This document shows positions 16,380 through 25,264 of a stretch of DNA of 64,000 nt, one piece after another. The stretch comes from JAVVEG01 sp041751425. Its GTDB lineage: Bacteria; Pseudomonadota; Gammaproteobacteria; Pseudomonadales; Pseudohongiellaceae. The DNA is taken from assembly GCA_041751425.1 (NCBI GenBank), contig JBGSXL010000015.1:1-64000 (forward strand). The letters are read 5' to 3'. How positions within the stretch are numbered: position 1 is the stretch's first letter; each line of letters begins with the position of its first letter. Below the pieces are notes generated by a model, which worked only from the letters and a program-made list of their open reading frames with translations, did no database searches and was not told the origin of the DNA. The translations under genes were made by a program, and so were the position numbers.

Positions 16380-18299
16380 TCACCATCCCAGGCGTGCGGC
16401 CAGACCAGAGCTGCGTTGCACGTGATTGATACAGCCTCGTACAAATGCCCTGCTGTGACCGTGCACGATCAACTTTTCTTTGGCACGGGTGATGCCGGTA
16501 TATATCAACTCCCGACTCAATAGTGGACTGTTCTCATCCTGCGGCAATACCAATAACACCTGATCAAACTCCGATCCTTGAGATTTATGTACTGTCATGG
16601 CCCAGGCTGGCACATGCGTTGGCAGGCTGTTGACCGGAATGTCTCGCACTTCGCCGTTGGCCTGTGGAAACCAGACCCGCGATTCACCCTGAGTATTGCG
16701 CCATATCAAACCGATATCGCCATTGAACAATTCCAGTTCATAATCATTGACCGTCACCATGACGGGTTTACCGTGACATTGCTCGCCGCCAGTTAACAAA
16801 CCCAAGGCGCCAAGACGCTCTTCTATACGCCTATTGAACTCCGTTTCGCCAAGATCGCCGTTGTGCAGCGCGCACAACACGCGAGTTTGTGCGAGCGCTG
16901 TCAACGCATGATCAATTTCACTGCAACGTAAATAGTTTGTGTAGCGGTTAACTGCCCAATCGACTGCGAGTGAACTGAGTCTGTCATCCTCGCCATTAAG
17001 CCAATTAATTTCTTTCGCGAAAGCTGGGCTGGTTGTGCCTTTTTCGTTTGTTAAATCAAGCAGTGCGATAGCCGCTTTGCCATCACCTGAATTAACAAGG
17101 CGGGCCAGATTGCCAATACCGCTGTCTTTGTGGAAACGGAAGCTGGTGCGCAACAAAGCAATTGCATCAGCTGGTGTTGCTTCTGATGATGTTGCATCAC
17201 TTCGGATTTCTTCGGCAGCATCACTGTTGATTCCACAAATGTCTGCGAGGTACTTTGCTCTTTCCTTGCCGTATGCGATTTCATGCCCACGTCCTGTAAT
17301 GTCACCCAGCACGTTGCCCGCTTCCACGGATGCCAGTTGATCACGATCGCCAAGCAGAATGAGTCGGGTATGCGCAGGCATGGCGGACAGCAGGTTAGCC
17401 ATCAGCGTTATGTCAATCATGGACGCTTCGTCTATGACCAGGCAGTCGGCCGACAAGCGATTTTCACTATTGAAACGGAAGCGCTTGCCATCGTAAGACA
17501 ATAATCGATGCAGAGTACTTGCCTGTTCCGGAATCAGAGCCTGTATGCTGGCGTCCATAGCGATCTCATTCTTGCGACTGCGAATGGACTCCACCATGCG
17601 CGCAGCAGCCTTACCTGTCGGTGCTGCAAGGCGAATCTGCAACTTTGCATTTTGTTCCAACAACAATGCCAGCACTTTGACGACTGTCGTTGTTTTTCCG
17701 GTACCTGGGCCACCGGATATCACAGCAAAACGTTGCGTCACCGCAAGAGCAGAAGCCAGTTTCTGCCAGTTGATTCCTATTGCACCCGGCTCCTCCGGAA
17801 ACAGTCTCATCAGGCCATCGCGTAGTTTCATTTCATCAATATCACTCACTTGCTCAGAGCGCGCCAGCAAAGCGGAGGCGATCAATTGTTCGTAGTTCCA
17901 GAAACGTGACAAGTACAACGTATCATTATCCAGAATGATGGGAGCATGCGTACCTGGTAATCCCACGCAATCAGTGAGTAGTAGTTTCTCCCGCCAAACT
18001 TCTATGGAGGGTGCAGCCGGGACATTCTTCAGAACGAGTTCCACAGCGCGCTGTTGCTTATCCGCGGGAAAATACTCTTTGCCAGCGTGCTGCGAAAGAT
18101 TGATACAGACATCACCTTTCTGGTTTCGCTCACTTAACATGGCAGCACTGAATGCCAATACACTATCCTCGCTCTCTCCCGCTTCTCTGCATATGAAGCG
18201 AGCGAAGAAATAACTTAGTGGCGTAATGCTTTGTTGCTCGTGTAGCTGCGCGAGCATACTTTTCTTGTTGGGAGCAGAATCGTGCATCATGTGTTTCAT
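16380..18299 (-). CDS. recD: Exodeoxyribonuclease V alpha subunit RecD
   Basis: A 639-residue 5'-3' SF1B helicase of the RecBCD recombinational repair nuclease. Walker A ISGGPGTGKTTTVVK is near residue 190-205; Walker B VIDEASMID, and C-terminal helicase motifs GDRDQLASVE, TVHKSQGSEFD and YTGITRAKEK follow. Its ATG overlaps the recB stop (ATGA), as expected for equimolar translation. Confidence 0.96.
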   Translation of the reverse strand: MKHMMHDSAPNKKSMLAQLHEQQSITPLSYFFARFICREAGESEDSVLAFSAAMLSERNQKGDVCINLSQHAGKEYFPADKQQRAVELVLKNVPAAPSIEVWREKLLLTDCVGLPGTHAPIILDNDTLYLSRFWNYEQLIASALLARSEQVSDIDEMKLRDGLMRLFPEEPGAIGINWQKLASALAVTQRFAVISGGPGTGKTTTVVKVLALLLEQNAKLQIRLAAPTGKAAARMVESIRSRKNEIAMDASIQALIPEQASTLHRLLSYDGKRFRFNSENRLSADCLVIDEASMIDITLMANLLSAMPAHTRLILLGDRDQLASVEAGNVLGDITGRGHEIAYGKERAKYLADICGINSDAAEEIRSDATSSEATPADAIALLRTSFRFHKDSGIGNLARLVNSGDGKAAIALLDLTNEKGTTSPAFAKEINWLNGEDDRLSSLAVDWAVNRYTNYLRCSEIDHALTALAQTRVLCALHNGDLGETEFNRRIEERLGALGLLTGGEQCHGKPVMVTVNDYELELFNGDIGLIWRNTQGESRVWFPQANGEVRDIPVNSLPTHVPAWAMTVHKSQGSEFDQVLLVLPQDENSPLLSRELIYTGITRAKEKLIVHGHSRAFVRGCINHVQRSSGLAARLGW

Positions 18300-21200
18300 G
18301 CGCCGCCGCTCCGCTCTGTCTGTTCCTTCACTGACGCGCCGAACACCTGCGTATCCAGTGCATCGATCAGGGTTTGGTCAGGCTTGTCAAAGAAAACACC
18401 ACAGGATACACCCGACTCTGGTCGCATACCGCGCAAGAAAAGGTAATACACTCCGCCGAAATGTTCGGCATAGGAATAATTTTGCAGCCGTTGTCGCAGA
18501 TAACGTTGCAACGCCACGGTATACAATAGGTACTGCAAATCATAACGGCGATCGAGCATAGCAGTGCGCAGGTTCGCTGCATCGTAATCGCGCAGATCGG
18601 CGCCCAGAAAATTACTCTTGTAATCAGCGATATAGAAACGCCCGTTGTGCTCAAAGATCAAATCGATAATACCGTTCACCATGCCGCGGAAATCTGCTGC
18701 TTCCAATGCATTCAAAGGCGGCATACTCCCCGCTGCCAAAGTCTGATTCAGAAATGTGATGCTGACTCGGGCAGCCGAAAAATCAAACGCCATTTCATCC
18801 AGGCGTTTGTTAATCGGTAGATCCTGTAATTTAAATCCATCGTCCCGCAGCGGTGTCTGCAAAATATATCGAACCCAGACATCTACAGTTTCCCGCATAC
18901 GCTCATTGTCCAGACCATAGCGTCCCGCGTACTTGTCAAACAGAACCTTTATCTGCGGCGTTGTATCCTGGGTAAAATCAGTTTCCTCCAGCAACGAATG
19001 CAGAAACAGACCCACGTGGCTGCCTGCAGGAAAGGAAAGTATCGGGTCACTGGTGCTGCTGCGCGGTGCGCCTCGCTGCGGAGCCTGATGCACATCCCGC
19101 GTCAGTGAACTAAAACTGTTTATGCGCCAATCTGTTGCTATCTGTCCTGTGAACTGTGCGGGCGCAAGACTTACAGGCTCCAGATTCTCATCAGAGATAT
19201 GTACGGGATCGTCCAGCCCGGGCACTGCGACTGCTTCAATTGTTTTGTTGGATGTCTTAACGAGATCCTGCAGAGGCTGAAAGAAATCCTGATCAGAAGA
19301 AAAAGCTTCCGGTAGATTCTCATCAAGATCGTTAGCGCTTTGTGTATTGAACAGTAAATAGCCCAGAGCTGACTTGTGCGAGTGTGCATGGTGAAACTCC
19401 CCGGCACCCCATGCCAGATACACTTTTGCTTTTGCTCGTGTCAATGCCACGTAAGCCAATCGCAGGTCTTCGGCAAGTCTCTCTTTCTCTGCCAGCAACA
19501 AGTGCTGCTCCATTTCTTCAGAGCCAAGATCGAGACATGGCTCGCCATGTTCATCATGAAAAGCGAGTACCGAATTGCTCTTTAAATCATGCGGCCGGCA
19601 GTTCCATAAGTAGGGAACGAAAACCACTGGGTATTCCAGACCTTTGCTGGCATGAATGGTAACGATTTTTACCAACGCTTCATCGCTTTCCAGGCGCAGT
19701 TCGGTTTCTTCCTCGGCCGCATCGGTTATTTGTTGTTCATACCAACTCAGAAGCGCCTCATGTCCCGGGTATGTTCTAGCGGTTTGCTGCAGCAACTCAG
19801 CCAGATGCAACACATTCGTCAATCTGCGTTCAGCATGTTCTGTGTTCGCGATACGCAATGCTACATCCAGTTTGATCATCAGCGACTGGAACATCGGCAT
19901 GAATCCTTTCTGCAACCAGAGCAGATTGAGCGACTTCATCTGTTCCATCCATGCCAGCCATTCCTGCTCATTTTCAATAACTGCCGCTATCTGAATATAA
20001 TCAAGGTTCAACAGTTCGCTGGTGAGCGCAATGCGCAGCGCACTCCTGTCGTCACAGTAAATTACGGCTTGCAGAAGACTGGCCAGGCCGTGTGCTTCCG
20101 CACTGGCGAATACTTTGTCACGGCCAACAGTCACGGCATTGATGCCACGCTCAGTCAGCGCATCACGGACACCAATCCCCTGCCTCGCTGTACGTACCAA
20201 CACGGCAATATCACCAGACTGTATAGGAGCATCACCCAGCTTAATTGAGCCCTCCCTTCCGCCATTGATAAGCCGCGCTATCTCATCAGCTACGCTGTTG
20301 TGCAAAAGGAACTCGAGTTTACCTTTGCTTTGCGGTCTACCAGTGTCTGCCAGTGGCAGTTTCCAAAACGTCAAGGGTGCTGCAATCTTACCTGCATCAT
20401 GCAACTCCGCATGATTCGGTTTGTCTGCGGATTTGACAGCCTGAAATTCTATAGCATCAGAATAGATGAATGCATCGTCGCGGTGTGCGAACAAGATATT
20501 CACGGCATTAATCAAACATGGCACCGAACGCCAGTTGGTATCCAGCGTGTAAATATTCTCCGCTGCATCCCTGCGCGCTTTGATATAGGTAAATATATCG
20601 CCGCCACGGAAACTATAAATGGCCTGCTTGGGGTCGCCAATCATGATCAGGCTTGTCCCTGCGACAGGTTGGTTTTTTCTGAAATAGAGTTTCTGGAAAA
20701 TGCCGTATTGAATTGCATCGGTATCCTGGAACTCGTCAATCATGGCAACAGGAAATGCTTTACAAAGATTTTGAGCCAGTGTGCCACCTTGTGGTTTCTC
20801 TAACGCGGTGTACATACGAGTAAGCTGATCACTGAATGACATGCTGCGTGAACGTTGTTTAATCTCCTCTACCTGTTTGGCGGCATACTCCGTTGCTTCG
20901 TGCAAAGCCCGGATAGAAAACTGCGAAGTGACATCATAAAATTCGTCCAGCAGATGGCCACAGGAAATGAAAAACCCATCTTCCAGGAGAGGATCAGTGC
21001 CTCGCTTCTTTTCCGTGGAACTTGCTTCAAGATGAGCGGCTGACAAAAATAGTAAATCTACGGAAAACCCGTCCATACCGGTAGCGAAATATGCGTCCAA
21101 TCTGGAAAATGTATTCTCCAGATCCTCAATCTTGTAGCCATTCTTTGCGGTTCTACTTAGCGCTTTTGACGTAAGCAATATCTGTTGCAGTTCCTCCCTT

Positions 21201-21982
21201 CGGTTTGTCCATTCAACTGCAATTTTCTGAGAAGTTAACAATGCGGTACGCCAAACCGCGTACAATTCTTTAAGCGATTGTTTTGTTTCTGGCAATATTT
21301 TCTGAGCGCCTGCGTTACGCAACAACACCTGTCGCCTTGTGAATTCAGGCAAACTTCCCAGAGATAACATGAAAAGCTCATTATCATCATGCGACAGCTC
21401 ATACGAATCACGCCGCCACCAGTCTTTCAATGCCTGTTGCCATAACTGAGCATCATCAGTGGCTATTTCAAGTTGAAACGCCTGACCGCTGTGGAAAGCG
21501 TGATCACCGAGTGCGCGTTGGCAGAAACCATGAATGGTGTAAATGGCTGCTTCGTCCATGGTGCGCACAGCAAGTTTAAGCCGATCTCTGGCGCTGGCCT
21601 GCGCAGTTGGATCTGATTGCAGATCCTCCAGCAATAATCGCAAAAACGCATCTTTGCTGTTCGCTATTTCCTTGCCAACAGTGGCACTTGCAGATGTTTC
21701 ACCCGTGCCCCCTTCAGTGCCTGCAAAAAAGATTCTCTCCAGCAAACTCAGTACTTCATATAAACGTTGTCTGATGCGGCCGCGCAACTCCTCTGTTGCG
21801 GCGTTGGTGAATGTAACAACCAATATCTCACTGACCTGGCGCCCCTTAAGCACAAAGCGCAAATACAAATTCGCTATTGCATAAGTTTTACCTGTGCCCG
21901 CACTGGCTTCTATTAGTTTTACGCCGGACAGGTCCAACGCAAGTGTTTCTTTGGCATCCAGAACGACTGGCGATTTAGTCAT
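18296..21982 (-). CDS. recB: Exodeoxyribonuclease V beta subunit RecB
   Basis: A 1228-residue RecB with an N-terminal UvrD-type 3'-5' helicase (Walker A IEASAGTGKTYAIA near residue 25; DEFQDTD Walker B; TIHASKGLEYPVVF motif V) and a C-terminal RecB nuclease domain with GMVNGIIDLIFEHN...YIADYKSN, whose Asp and Lys residues form the Mg2+ catalytic site. Length is close to the E. coli enzyme (1180). ATGA overlaps join it to recC before and recD after. Confidence 0.97.
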   Translation of the reverse strand: MTKSPVVLDAKETLALDLSGVKLIEASAGTGKTYAIANLYLRFVLKGRQVSEILVVTFTNAATEELRGRIRQRLYEVLSLLERIFFAGTEGGTGETSASATVGKEIANSKDAFLRLLLEDLQSDPTAQASARDRLKLAVRTMDEAAIYTIHGFCQRALGDHAFHSGQAFQLEIATDDAQLWQQALKDWWRRDSYELSHDDNELFMLSLGSLPEFTRRQVLLRNAGAQKILPETKQSLKELYAVWRTALLTSQKIAVEWTNRREELQQILLTSKALSRTAKNGYKIEDLENTFSRLDAYFATGMDGFSVDLLFLSAAHLEASSTEKKRGTDPLLEDGFFISCGHLLDEFYDVTSQFSIRALHEATEYAAKQVEEIKQRSRSMSFSDQLTRMYTALEKPQGGTLAQNLCKAFPVAMIDEFQDTDAIQYGIFQKLYFRKNQPVAGTSLIMIGDPKQAIYSFRGGDIFTYIKARRDAAENIYTLDTNWRSVPCLINAVNILFAHRDDAFIYSDAIEFQAVKSADKPNHAELHDAGKIAAPLTFWKLPLADTGRPQSKGKLEFLLHNSVADEIARLINGGREGSIKLGDAPIQSGDIAVLVRTARQGIGVRDALTERGINAVTVGRDKVFASAEAHGLASLLQAVIYCDDRSALRIALTSELLNLDYIQIAAVIENEQEWLAWMEQMKSLNLLWLQKGFMPMFQSLMIKLDVALRIANTEHAERRLTNVLHLAELLQQTARTYPGHEALLSWYEQQITDAAEEETELRLESDEALVKIVTIHASKGLEYPVVFVPYLWNCRPHDLKSNSVLAFHDEHGEPCLDLGSEEMEQHLLLAEKERLAEDLRLAYVALTRAKAKVYLAWGAGEFHHAHSHKSALGYLLFNTQSANDLDENLPEAFSSDQDFFQPLQDLVKTSNKTIEAVAVPGLDDPVHISDENLEPVSLAPAQFTGQIATDWRINSFSSLTRDVHQAPQRGAPRSSTSDPILSFPAGSHVGLFLHSLLEETDFTQDTTPQIKVLFDKYAGRYGLDNERMRETVDVWVRYILQTPLRDDGFKLQDLPINKRLDEMAFDFSAARVSITFLNQTLAAGSMPPLNALEAADFRGMVNGIIDLIFEHNGRFYIADYKSNFLGADLRDYDAANLRTAMLDRRYDLQYLLYTVALQRYLRQRLQNYSYAEHFGGVYYLFLRGMRPESGVSCGVFFDKPDQTLIDALDTQVFGASVKEQTERSGGA

Positions 21983-24900
21983 TGCTGCTCCTCCACGCTA
22001 TCAAGAAGCTGACTATATATTTTCAACGCCAGTTTACTGAACTGTGGTTCATCCAATGCAGAACCCTCAACGCTTCGACGTGCGAGTTGGATGTAAGCAT
22101 CCAGTTCTTCTCCCTGCACAAAGGAGAACTCACTATCCGCCCATCTCTTCCATGCAGCCTTTTTCGCCAGGTCAATGTTTCCATCACTACCGTAGTGAGC
22201 TTGAGCAAAAGCAAAACTGGTTTCAGGATAGACAGGCAACGGACTTTGCATACCCTGTTTATAGAGCTCAACCATCATTGCCAATTGTTCTGTGGCATCC
22301 TTCGCTGTCAGGTGGCTGAAGCGTAGCGTCTGATCGCGAGAGATCAACAGACTACACTCCTTCTCCAGTAACTGATTCTGCGCACAAAGCGCCAGATGTT
22401 CCACCCAGATTGCCAGCAGATTCTTTGCTTTCACTGAAGAGGGGCTATAGTGCAAGAGTCCTTTCCCCCGGTAACAAGCGACCTGCCCCTGCAAAGTTAC
22501 CCCCGTTGGCAATTGCAAATTTATATGTCGCGGTTCAGCGATACAGCCTCGATAATCAACGAGGCGCTCCAACAGTTCATTACTTTGCTCTTGAATGTCC
22601 ACATATACTGACTCTGCGAACACACCATGGGGCAATACACCTTCAGCGCGCAGTTTTTCCTGCGAAGTCGCAACTCCCCGCAGCCAGTCAGACGCAAGAC
22701 GTGACTTCAGGCTCCACGCTTGCAGACCATCGAGAAAAAAGCTTTCTTCATCCTCGTTGGCTGCTTCCTCACTCAGATAGATGCGCAATCTATTCTTGAA
22801 GAACCATGCTATCGGATGGCCAAGAAATCCGCGCAGCCGCGACAGTTCCAGCACATCCTGAGTCTCATTGAGAACAGGTAAAATTTCCGCTGCTGTACTT
22901 TTCTCAGAATCTTCCTGCTTCCTGTTCAATAACTGGTTGGCTACTTCACACCAATATCTGTCATGACTGATCTTCGTCTTGTTCCCTACGGTAGTCTGAT
23001 AATTGCGCGCACTGAAGGGCTGCATGCTGAATTCGGTGCTGATCCGTTGTGACATCAACAATGCTGGCGAGTCCTCGGGTAAATACTGGGTGTTGATGAA
23101 ATCCAATAGTTGTCGCAGCAGCACGGAAGGTTGACACGGGGTATTGTCTTTTAGACTTCTGCCTGTGTAGCTCAGATACAATTTCTGCCGAGCACACAGC
23201 AGTGTTTCCAGTAGCAGATAACGATCTTCGTCACCTTTACGCGGATCACCCGGTTGCCAGTGAGCTGACATCAAGTCAAACTCGGCAGCCTGTTCACGCC
23301 GCGGGAATGCCTGATCGTTCATCCCCAGCAGACAGATGACCTGAAACGGTAAGCTGCGCATGGGGCGCATGCCACAGAAGGTGATACCGCCGCTGAAAAA
23401 ACGTCCTCTTACTGTCTTCTCGGTCAGTACATCCTGTAAAAAAACAGTAACCAGATCCAGACTTAGAATCTGCACTCCCGCTTGAATCTTCAGGCCATCA
23501 ATTGTTTCGCGAATCTGCTGCAGTTTGTCGTCTTCATCGCTACGTTCCAGAAACAGATCTGCAAGCATTTCATTCAATGTGGATTGCCATTGCAATGCAC
23601 TTCGGTCCGCTTGCAGCCTGTTTTTCCAAACCCGCAAGCGTTCAAGCAACAAACAGAATTGGCCAATGCTTTGTGCGCTGCCGCCCTCCACTCCACTCAG
23701 TGGTGCTATGTCGTGCCAGTATTCCTGGGAAGCATCGGCTTGCATCGCATACGCGCACAGTAGCCGTTCCTCCAGTTGCTGCCACGTGTTTTCCTTGATA
23801 GCGGGAAGGTCCAGTGATTGTTTGTGCTCTGCATCCAGTCCCCAATGTACATGACCGTCGGCGAGAAGCCCGACGATGAGATTGCAAGCCTGCTGATCGA
23901 GACCAAACCGGTCTGCGATCTCGGGTACTTCCAGATACGACAAGACTTCGGAGACGGTAAAGCGACTGCCCGGCAAAGCGAGCAATTGCAGGAAAATACT
24001 GATTAGTGGGTGTTCGTCAGCCAGCGTGATATCGGAAATATTCCAGGGCAGGAACGGACGGCTCTCGTTTTCATCGCGACTGAATATCGCTTCGATATAC
24101 GGTGCATACTCGCTGATCTGTGGAACCATCACCAGAATGTCTTCTGGTCGCAACTTCGGGTTCTGCTGCAATGTGCGCAGCAACTCATCGTGCAACACCT
24201 GGCACTCGCGCATTGCGCTGTGACATATCGCCACCTGCACCGAATCATCTACTGGTACCGGGTGAACTTTTTCACTGAGTGAGAATATATCCTGTTGCAA
24301 GCGGTGCAGTAAGTTGTCTGTGCCGGGTTCCTGATATTCTTCCCACTGCACTGCTTCAATTGAATCATCGCTGAGCAACAGATCCTGAAATGCCTGTCCC
24401 TGCCGACCCCAGGATGCCAACAGATCATTGCCGGTATCGTAATAATCCGCAGCTTCAGCTCGCGTAACGCGCAGTCGGGATTTCTGTTTCTTACTGCGCA
24501 GATCACCCCAATATTGATCTGTCGGGCTGTGTTGATAAAGAGTCAGTTGTGTATGCGCGGCAAGCGATTGGAAAACTTCTATATACAACGGAGGTAAAGA
24601 TGAAAGCGCAAAGCAACTGATTCGTTGTGGAATTTCTGCTAATTCCTCTTTGCTATTGCGCAGTTTCTGTTGCAGTTTATCCAGCAAAGCGACCCGGTGA
24701 TTGTTCCGCAATTCTGCGATTAAATGCCGCCACAACAGCGACTGCCATGCGTCATCTGGCGGGTTACGACCGGCGCTCCAGTCTCTTATCCACTTTGGTC
24801 GGTAGAACTGATAACGATCAAATACATCAGCAATACGCTGCGATAATTGCCAACATTTAACGCCGCAGTCATCGCCGCTAAGATAGCGCTGTAAAGATTG

Positions 24901-25227
24901 AAATTCAGGTGTTGGCAAAAGTGCCGGCAACGCTTGAAAGATTCTCCACGCTGCCGTTTCGCGACTTAGTGGATCCTGCGCCGGTACATCCGGCAACTGT
25001 GTAGCTGCAAACTGCCATACCCATGACGCAGCCAATTCATACTGAATATTGGCTGCAACGCCATGGGTCTGTGCCATCTGCATATTCAACCAGCGTGCCA
25101 TGGCCTGGCCGGGCACGATAATCAGCTCCGGCGCAAAAGGATCACTCAATGGTTCTTCGCACAATTGCGCAGCCAGCTGCGCCTGCAGACTCTCGACTTT
25201 ATTTGCGCTGACAAGGCTCAATGGCAT
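21979..25227 (-). CDS. recC: Exodeoxyribonuclease V gamma subunit RecC
   Basis: A 1082-residue RecC, the Chi-recognising, helicase-like but catalytically dead subunit. The family N-terminus (DPFAPELIIVPGQAMARWLN) and GGITFCGMRPMRSLPF...ICLLGMNDQAFPRR block are present, and classical Walker motifs are absent as expected. First gene of recC-recB-recD. Unlike E. coli, no ptrA protease gene lies between recC and recB. Confidence 0.95.
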   Translation of the reverse strand: MPLSLVSANKVESLQAQLAAQLCEEPLSDPFAPELIIVPGQAMARWLNMQMAQTHGVAANIQYELAASWVWQFAATQLPDVPAQDPLSRETAAWRIFQALPALLPTPEFQSLQRYLSGDDCGVKCWQLSQRIADVFDRYQFYRPKWIRDWSAGRNPPDDAWQSLLWRHLIAELRNNHRVALLDKLQQKLRNSKEELAEIPQRISCFALSSLPPLYIEVFQSLAAHTQLTLYQHSPTDQYWGDLRSKKQKSRLRVTRAEAADYYDTGNDLLASWGRQGQAFQDLLLSDDSIEAVQWEEYQEPGTDNLLHRLQQDIFSLSEKVHPVPVDDSVQVAICHSAMRECQVLHDELLRTLQQNPKLRPEDILVMVPQISEYAPYIEAIFSRDENESRPFLPWNISDITLADEHPLISIFLQLLALPGSRFTVSEVLSYLEVPEIADRFGLDQQACNLIVGLLADGHVHWGLDAEHKQSLDLPAIKENTWQQLEERLLCAYAMQADASQEYWHDIAPLSGVEGGSAQSIGQFCLLLERLRVWKNRLQADRSALQWQSTLNEMLADLFLERSDEDDKLQQIRETIDGLKIQAGVQILSLDLVTVFLQDVLTEKTVRGRFFSGGITFCGMRPMRSLPFQVICLLGMNDQAFPRREQAAEFDLMSAHWQPGDPRKGDEDRYLLLETLLCARQKLYLSYTGRSLKDNTPCQPSVLLRQLLDFINTQYLPEDSPALLMSQRISTEFSMQPFSARNYQTTVGNKTKISHDRYWCEVANQLLNRKQEDSEKSTAAEILPVLNETQDVLELSRLRGFLGHPIAWFFKNRLRIYLSEEAANEDEESFFLDGLQAWSLKSRLASDWLRGVATSQEKLRAEGVLPHGVFAESVYVDIQEQSNELLERLVDYRGCIAEPRHINLQLPTGVTLQGQVACYRGKGLLHYSPSSVKAKNLLAIWVEHLALCAQNQLLEKECSLLISRDQTLRFSHLTAKDATEQLAMMVELYKQGMQSPLPVYPETSFAFAQAHYGSDGNIDLAKKAAWKRWADSEFSFVQGEELDAYIQLARRSVEGSALDEPQFSKLALKIYSQLLDSVEEQQ

Positions 25228-25264
25228 TATCGGTACATCTGATCCATGAGTTCATTTCCCTGGC